Under the pieces are notes generated by a model, which worked only from the letters and a program-made list of their open reading frames with translations, made no database searches and had not been told where the DNA came from. Of a DNA stretch of 11,505 nt, positions 7,215 to 11,505 are shown one piece after another; positions within the stretch are counted from its first letter, which is position 1; every line of letters begins with the position of its first letter. This DNA is from CAZLBV01 sp964557845. GTDB taxonomy: Bacteria > Acidobacteriota > Aminicenantia > Aminicenantales > Aminicenantaceae. The DNA is taken from NCBI GenBank assembly GCA_964557845.1, contig CAZLBV010000259.1:1-11505 (forward strand). The letters run 5' to 3'. A program made the translations under genes and the position numbers.

Positions 7215-8057
7215 ATGTTTAGGAAAAAATCAATAACTGCTTTAGCCCTCTTTTTATCTTGGATATCTTTCTCCTGCGTGGCCCATAAAAATAACCACCT
7301 CCAGCAGATCTTTGATAAACAGCAGTTATATCTTTCATCGGGCCAACTCCAACTGGCCATTGACGGATACAATCAAGCGCTTGTTGAATATCCTAATGAA
7401 GGTCTGATTCTGGATAACTATATCCGGACTGTCGAAAATATCAAAGAAGCGGCCGAAAAAGCCTATTCTGCAGGGCATTACACCCATGCCTTGGGTGTGT
7501 TCACCATTCTGCTGGATAATTATCATTATTTCCGGACATTTAGAAACATTTTATCTTTTGATCAAGATTTTCTAAGGCTTAAACAGAAAAACTGCCGTAT
7601 AGCCATAATTGAAATTCAGGTGGATAATGCGCTTAAAACCAAAAATTATAGCAAGGCTATCGGATTATATCAGATGCTTTTTATTGATTATCTCGATGAT
7701 CAGTCAATAACCCAAAATTTCAAGCGAACAGTAAGCAGCATTTATCAAATAGGTGAGACTGCGTTTAAAAACAATGACTTGGTTATGTCTGGATGTATAC
7801 ATTACGCTTTATTGAAAAATTATGATTTGATCAAAAATTCCGATCTCTCATTTCCTTTTTCGAATTCATTACTGCAAGATAGAATAAATTGCTGCAGGGA
7901 CAGCCTAACTAGGGGAGGTTTGGAGTGCTACCGGAAAGGAGATTTAAAAGAGGCGATTTCAATCTGGAAAGGAATTTTGACTTTTGATCCGGAAAATGTC
8001 GAGATCAAAAAAGCCGTCGAGAAAAGTGAAGAGCAGCTTAGAAAGATCAGAAAATAA
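7215..8057 (+). CDS. TPR-like lipoprotein made of tandem ~100-residue units
   Basis: The 280-residue product begins with a signal peptide (FRKK, then a hydrophobic core) ending in FSC, with Cys21 the probable lipidated residue; the lipobox SFSC is not ideal. The rest is helical with TPR character: AIDGYNQALVEYP (48-60), AIGLYQMLFIDY (148-159) and AISIWKGILTFDPEN (247-261). Residues 42-128 align without gaps to 142-228 (offset exactly 100; shared AI, Y52/Y152, Y59/Y159, N68/N168, RTV 71-73/171-173, LLxNY 99-103/199-203, CR 127-128/227-228), with a partial third unit at the end. TPR proteins scaffold protein contacts. Placement 42 bases behind the HD-GYP gene suggests a functional link, perhaps an envelope partner; this is inference. 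Its last 11 bases overlap the convergent GWxTD gene. Confidence 0.82.
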   Translation: MFRKKSITALALFLSWISFSCVAHKNNHLQQIFDKQQLYLSSGQLQLAIDGYNQALVEYPNEGLILDNYIRTVENIKEAAEKAYSAGHYTHALGVFTILLDNYHYFRTFRNILSFDQDFLRLKQKNCRIAIIEIQVDNALKTKNYSKAIGLYQMLFIDYLDDQSITQNFKRTVSSIYQIGETAFKNNDLVMSGCIHYALLKNYDLIKNSDLSFPFSNSLLQDRINCCRDSLTRGGLECYRKGDLKEAISIWKGILTFDPENVEIKKAVEKSEEQLRKIRK

Positions 8058-8105
8058 ATGATCGTCTATTTTTCTTTAGGAGTTCGATTTTCTTTTTGAT
8101 CTCGA
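7999..8105. repeat. 13-bp inverted repeat spanning the overlapping convergent gene ends
   Basis: TCGAGATCAAAAA (7999-8011) recurs as its exact reverse complement at 8093-8105. Each copy codes EIKK in the last TPR-like helix of its own gene, so the repeat reflects similar protein ends. In RNA the two arms could pair across an 81-nt loop that contains both stop codons. Confidence 0.5.
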
Positions 8106-10140
8106 TTTGATTTGGATCGATCTCAAGAGATTTTTCCCAAGCAGCCAGAGCTTCATCAGTATCATCCAGGGAAAAATAGCATTCTCCCAGTGAATTCAAT
8201 AAATATATATTCAACCCATATAGAGATAAGGTTTCCTTATATGTATTAACAGCCTTGGCTAGTTCCCCCAAATTTTGATAGGCTTTTCCCAGAATGAAAA
8301 ACATCTCGAAGGGAGCTGGTTCGGATTGGTTGAAAAAACGCAGTAAAATCGGTTCGATTTTTTCGTATCGTCCTGCATTCAGATAGACCTGGGCTAATCC
8401 CAAGGCGAATTCGATCGAATTCGTATCTTTTTGATAGGCTCTCTCAAAGTAATCCTGGGCTTCTTTTGATCTGCCGCTGTTATAAAGCTGGGTGCCGAGA
8501 ATGAATTCATAAGCAGGATCTTCGATTTCGGCTAAAACTTTAGTATAGATCCAAGGCCGAGTCATGGCTGCGGCATAGCTGACATCAAAGTCTTCTTTAT
8601 CAAAAAGGATCTCCTTTCCATCTACCCATAAAGAAACTTGAATCCGATAATGGGCTGGGGAAAATCCTTGGAGAGGAAATTGTTCCAAAATATTTGGCAG
8701 TTCTGTATATTCCGATAATCTTTTATGTGTAGATTGAAATTTCTCTCCCTCTTTAAAAAAAGTATATTTTATCTCGCCTTTTTCCTTTACAGCTCGATTA
8801 AAACCATGTATTTGAAAAGCAGTAACCAGGGTGTCGGATTTTACAAAAGTTTTATTAGAGTGAACATAAATTTGATGATTTCCCATAAAGAAAGGTCTGA
8901 GTCCTTCTGAAGGTGTTTCGTATTTCTTAAGGCCATAACCCAGGATGAGAGATGTCATCTGCAGCCGATTGTCTTCTGCAGGGATATAAAGTTCTCGCTC
9001 AATGGAAGTGAATTCCTTTGAGGCTTCATTTTTTAAAAGAATGGACAACTTATAGTGCCCGGGTATTAAAGGAAACATATCTCGAATACTGACCGGCTGG
9101 CGGGATATCCTCTTTATTCTCTCTTCATCGAAGTTGAAGGAAAAGTCCTTTTCAAACTGATAGATGATCTTATTTTCCAGATTCGATATTATTCCATTCA
9201 CTTTTAAAGTAGTGAAATATTTGTCATCGTAAGAATCAACGGATAGCCTTTCGGGTTCAAAAGCATAATGTGCGAAATATATTCCCGAGGGATCTCTGAT
9301 CACTTTGACGGAGGAATCGCTTAAAATATAATTGGTTGAATACTCTACCTCGACGATGTCTTTGTACTCCAGAAATTTTTGGGCGTATCTGTCTTTCATT
9401 TGTCTGACTGGAGTGGTTTCCACTCTTTGGATCAAGATATCTGAAGAGAGAGAGGGCCGTCCAATGTTTTTGTCTCCCTCTCCCGGGATGAGAGAAAGAG
9501 AAACAGAGGCCAAATCAGGCTCGAACTCTGCCAGCATCTGATAGGCGCCTATAAAATCAATGGGGTCTCCATAATAGCTTGTCAGCAGCGCCTGGGGCCC
9601 ATCTCTTGCAGGGCTGTAGAAACGGTACTCACCTATTCCTCCTTCCTGAAAAAAGACCAAGTTGAATCCTGGAGGAAGTCCGAGGTCGGTTTTTCCCTGA
9701 TAAAACCATATTTCAGCCGGGTAGGTCTGGGTTTTTCCCTCGAATCTTTGGATATCATTAGGCTCACCAAGGATGATATAGATGCGGCCCCGGTCAGTCT
9801 GCCAGCCTGGCTTTAAGCTGCTTCGGCCATAATAATGGTTGGCATGGTTTATCCGGCGATAATGTTCTTTCCTGGCTTCCCCTTCGGGCATGCCATGGAG
9901 TTTATCCCGTTGATGCCAGAAAGCTTTAATGAAGGTATCGCGCTCCTGGTTGGTTTGAAGCTGCAAAAAGACTTCCTTCTCCGTATGCGTGATGATATAG
10001 GCGACTTCTTCATCCAGCCATTTTTTATAGACATCAGGCAGAGCGTCGGAATTTTCCTGCGCATTGGGAAGGTTTGAAGCAAATAGGATGGTTAAAAAAG
10101 CAAAAATTACTTTTTTTCTTATCACTCTTAACTCCTGCAT
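8047..10140 (-). CDS. exported GWxTD-domain protein with C-terminal TPRs
   Basis: The 697-residue product has an N-terminal signal peptide (RKK, hydrophobic 11-21, possible cleavage after LPNA, about residue 27). The GWxTD domain follows: EEVAYIIT (44-51), ERDTFIKAFWHQRD (66-79), EHYRRINHA (92-100), and the signature GWQTDRGRIYIILGEP (112-127). This domain of unknown function occurs in exported proteins of several environmental phyla. The middle (about 190-540) looks beta-rich and is unrecognised. Residues 544-690 form about four TPRs, ending in DEALAAWEKSLEIDPN (119-134 of that block). ATG 10140 has a GAGGG eight bases upstream; a GTG at 10125 has AGGAG six bases upstream and would drop five residues. 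It probably acts in the periplasm or on the envelope. Its 3' end overlaps that of the TPR lipoprotein by 11 bp. Confidence 0.88.
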   Translation of the reverse strand: MQELRVIRKKVIFAFLTILFASNLPNAQENSDALPDVYKKWLDEEVAYIITHTEKEVFLQLQTNQERDTFIKAFWHQRDKLHGMPEGEARKEHYRRINHANHYYGRSSLKPGWQTDRGRIYIILGEPNDIQRFEGKTQTYPAEIWFYQGKTDLGLPPGFNLVFFQEGGIGEYRFYSPARDGPQALLTSYYGDPIDFIGAYQMLAEFEPDLASVSLSLIPGEGDKNIGRPSLSSDILIQRVETTPVRQMKDRYAQKFLEYKDIVEVEYSTNYILSDSSVKVIRDPSGIYFAHYAFEPERLSVDSYDDKYFTTLKVNGIISNLENKIIYQFEKDFSFNFDEERIKRISRQPVSIRDMFPLIPGHYKLSILLKNEASKEFTSIERELYIPAEDNRLQMTSLILGYGLKKYETPSEGLRPFFMGNHQIYVHSNKTFVKSDTLVTAFQIHGFNRAVKEKGEIKYTFFKEGEKFQSTHKRLSEYTELPNILEQFPLQGFSPAHYRIQVSLWVDGKEILFDKEDFDVSYAAAMTRPWIYTKVLAEIEDPAYEFILGTQLYNSGRSKEAQDYFERAYQKDTNSIEFALGLAQVYLNAGRYEKIEPILLRFFNQSEPAPFEMFFILGKAYQNLGELAKAVNTYKETLSLYGLNIYLLNSLGECYFSLDDTDEALAAWEKSLEIDPNQIEIKKKIELLKKNRRSFIF

Positions 10141-10190
10141 TAGATAACCCTCATTTATTTAAACTCGATCTGGTTTCCAGATGATTCTTT

Positions 10191-10220
10191 TTGCAACTTT
10201 CTAAACTATTTAAGTATATT
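10191..10220 (+). promoter_or_regulatory. possible promoter for the glycosidase-like gene
   Basis: TTGCAA (10191-10196) and TATATT (10215-10220) are 18 bases apart in the 208-bp spacer between the divergent GWxTD and glycosidase-like genes. Initiation here would give a leader of about 120 bases. I found no convincing minus-strand pair, although TATACT-like AT-rich words are present. Confidence 0.25.
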
Positions 10221-10348
10221 CAAACAAGCTGTTATACATAAATATTCTACCAGAATTAAACGATATTTTCACACTGTCGAATCATATGCTGTATGTTTTG
10301 GGATCGACTCTGGTTGATAAGGTTAGGATTTAATGGTATGAATAAATC

Positions 10349-11505
10349 ATGGGTGAGAAAGTCTATATTAAAACCAATTGTCCTGAGTTTGATGATCTAT
10401 ATTCGAGGGTTAAGGCTTTTCTTGCGCGGGATGTTCTGGATGTGGTTATCGATGGGAAAAAGATAAGAGGTTTCCGGAGTCCGGACGCCAGATCTATCTG
10501 GATAAGGGATTACTCTGATATGCTGCGGGGAGTGAAATATTTTGAGCCGGATGTTAAGAGTGTGGTCGACCACTTCGCCGAGACTCAGGCTGAAAACGGC
10601 CGCATATTCGATTATTTTACTACCTCACCGGAGAAGCTTCCCTGCGAAAGGGAAAATTGGACCAAATATGTCCGGGTGCCGGTGGAAGCAGATGTGGAAT
10701 TCCGTTTTATAAAAGCCGCCTATTTGGCCTGGCAGGCAAGCGGCGATGATGAATGGCTTAAGCGGCTGCTGCCCCGATTGGAAAAAGCTCTGGAATATGT
10801 GCGCAGCCATTCCTGGAGATGGGATAAAAAAACCGGATTGGTAAAACGGGCCTACACCATCGACACCTGGGATTTTGCTTATACTGCCGGATCGCATGCC
10901 TGGCTTCAGTTTCAGATCGATGATCGTACTTATTGGGGGATCATGCATGGAGATAACAGCGGCTATTATGAAGCATTCCGCTTGATGGCCCAGATCTATT
11001 CTCATTTTAAAGATGAAAAACGATCGGAAGAATGGAACGATCGCGCCCAAAGACTGAAACAGGCGATGAACAAAGTCTGCTGGAATGGAAAATTCTACAC
11101 CCACTTTGTCAAGATCACTCCTGTAACCATCCCGGGTGTGGATGAGTCCCAGCAGTTGAGTTTAAGTAATCCCATGGATTTAAACCGAGGAACTGCTAAT
11201 CAAGAAATGGCCGAGAGTATTATCCGGGAATATCTTTCCCGCCGGGAAAAAACTCAGGCCTTTGCCGAATGGTTCTCGATCGATCCTCCCTTTCCTGATG
11301 GGGTTTTTGGGGATGAAAAATTAAAAAAAGGTGCCTACGTTAACGGAGGGATCATGCCGCTGGTGGGAGGGGAAATAGCCCGGGCTGCCTTCGAGCATGG
11401 ATTTGAAGGATACGGCGTGGACATTTTAAGGCGTTATGCGGCCATGATCTCTGAGAAAGGGGAGACTTATCTCTGGTATTTTCCCGATGGAAGGCCTTTA
11501 ACCAA
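10349..11505 (+). CDS. six-hairpin glycosidase-like protein, C-terminus cut by window edge
   Basis: The frame is open from ATG 10349 to the right edge (385 codons plus two bases). An in-frame TAA at 10343 makes this the first possible start; no Shine-Dalgarno is close. No signal peptide is seen, so a cytoplasmic enzyme is likely. Motifs fit an (alpha/alpha)6 glycosidase of the MGH1-like/glycogen-debranching superfamily: SIWIRDYSDML (49-59), RVPVEADVEFRFIKAAY (109-125), IDTWDF (171-176), MHGDNSGYYEAFRLMA (199-214), CWNGKFY (244-250) and GAYVNGGIMPLVGGE (328-342). In such enzymes acidic residues in WIRD- and TWD-like segments often serve as catalysts, but I cannot assign them here. Alternative identities include other six-hairpin families such as phosphorylases or trehalase-like enzymes. 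The substrate is unknown. Confidence 0.82.
   Translation, partial: MGEKVYIKTNCPEFDDLYSRVKAFLARDVLDVVIDGKKIRGFRSPDARSIWIRDYSDMLRGVKYFEPDVKSVVDHFAETQAENGRIFDYFTTSPEKLPCERENWTKYVRVPVEADVEFRFIKAAYLAWQASGDDEWLKRLLPRLEKALEYVRSHSWRWDKKTGLVKRAYTIDTWDFAYTAGSHAWLQFQIDDRTYWGIMHGDNSGYYEAFRLMAQIYSHFKDEKRSEEWNDRAQRLKQAMNKVCWNGKFYTHFVKITPVTIPGVDESQQLSLSNPMDLNRGTANQEMAESIIREYLSRREKTQAFAEWFSIDPPFPDGVFGDEKLKKGAYVNGGIMPLVGGEIARAAFEHGFEGYGVDILRRYAAMISEKGETYLWYFPDGRPLT

Noticed and set aside
10625..11104. Long open frame of 159 codons on the minus strand
   Set aside because: It lies wholly inside the glycosidase-like gene, whose frame has clear family motifs, and the antisense translation shows none.

Overview
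The window carries seven substantial protein genes, two of them cut by the window edges, in a moderately AT-rich bacterial chromosome. Four genes point to a Gram-negative-type, probably poorly cultivated bacterium: a GWxTD-domain exported protein, a TPR lipoprotein, a membrane HD-GYP regulator and a long SSS transporter. GWxTD proteins are known mainly from Acidobacteriota, Aminicenantes-like lineages and relatives, so that placement is my best guess; it rests on gene content alone and is not proven. I see no tRNA, rRNA, CRISPR array, insertion sequence or phage gene.

Layout. Positions 1-2435 (minus) hold most of a HerA/VirD4-type P-loop ATPase whose C-terminus runs off the left edge. Positions 2436-2938 are a 500-bp gene-poor stretch with a doubtful 80-codon ORF, a terminator-like hairpin, a second 8-bp dyad and three copies of an AGATAACGAT-like element. 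At 2960-3526 (plus) is a GNAT acetyltransferase whose strong Shine-Dalgarno sits beside an in-frame ATT rather than its first ATG. Positions 3631-5736 (minus) encode a 701-residue sodium:solute symporter. A 104-bp divergent spacer separates it from an HD-GYP cyclic-di-GMP phosphodiesterase candidate with a periplasmic sensor (5841-7172, plus). Forty-two bases later comes a TPR lipoprotein built from about 100-residue tandem units (7215-8057, plus). Its 3' end overlaps by 11 bp the 3' end of the convergent GWxTD/TPR exported protein (8047-10140, minus). A 208-bp divergent spacer leads to a six-hairpin glycosidase-like gene (10349 to the right edge, plus).

How they may work together. The only well-supported transcription unit is HD-GYP plus TPR lipoprotein. 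The lipoprotein could be an envelope partner of the sensor, but that is inference. The symporter and the glycosidase-like protein fit carbohydrate or organic-solute use. I find no coherent new multi-gene defence or mobile system. The most unusual points are the possible AUU start of the GNAT gene, the repeated element in the intergenic region, the gapless 100-residue duplication in the lipoprotein, the inverted repeat across the overlapping convergent gene ends, and the unusual C-terminal hairpin of the ATPase.
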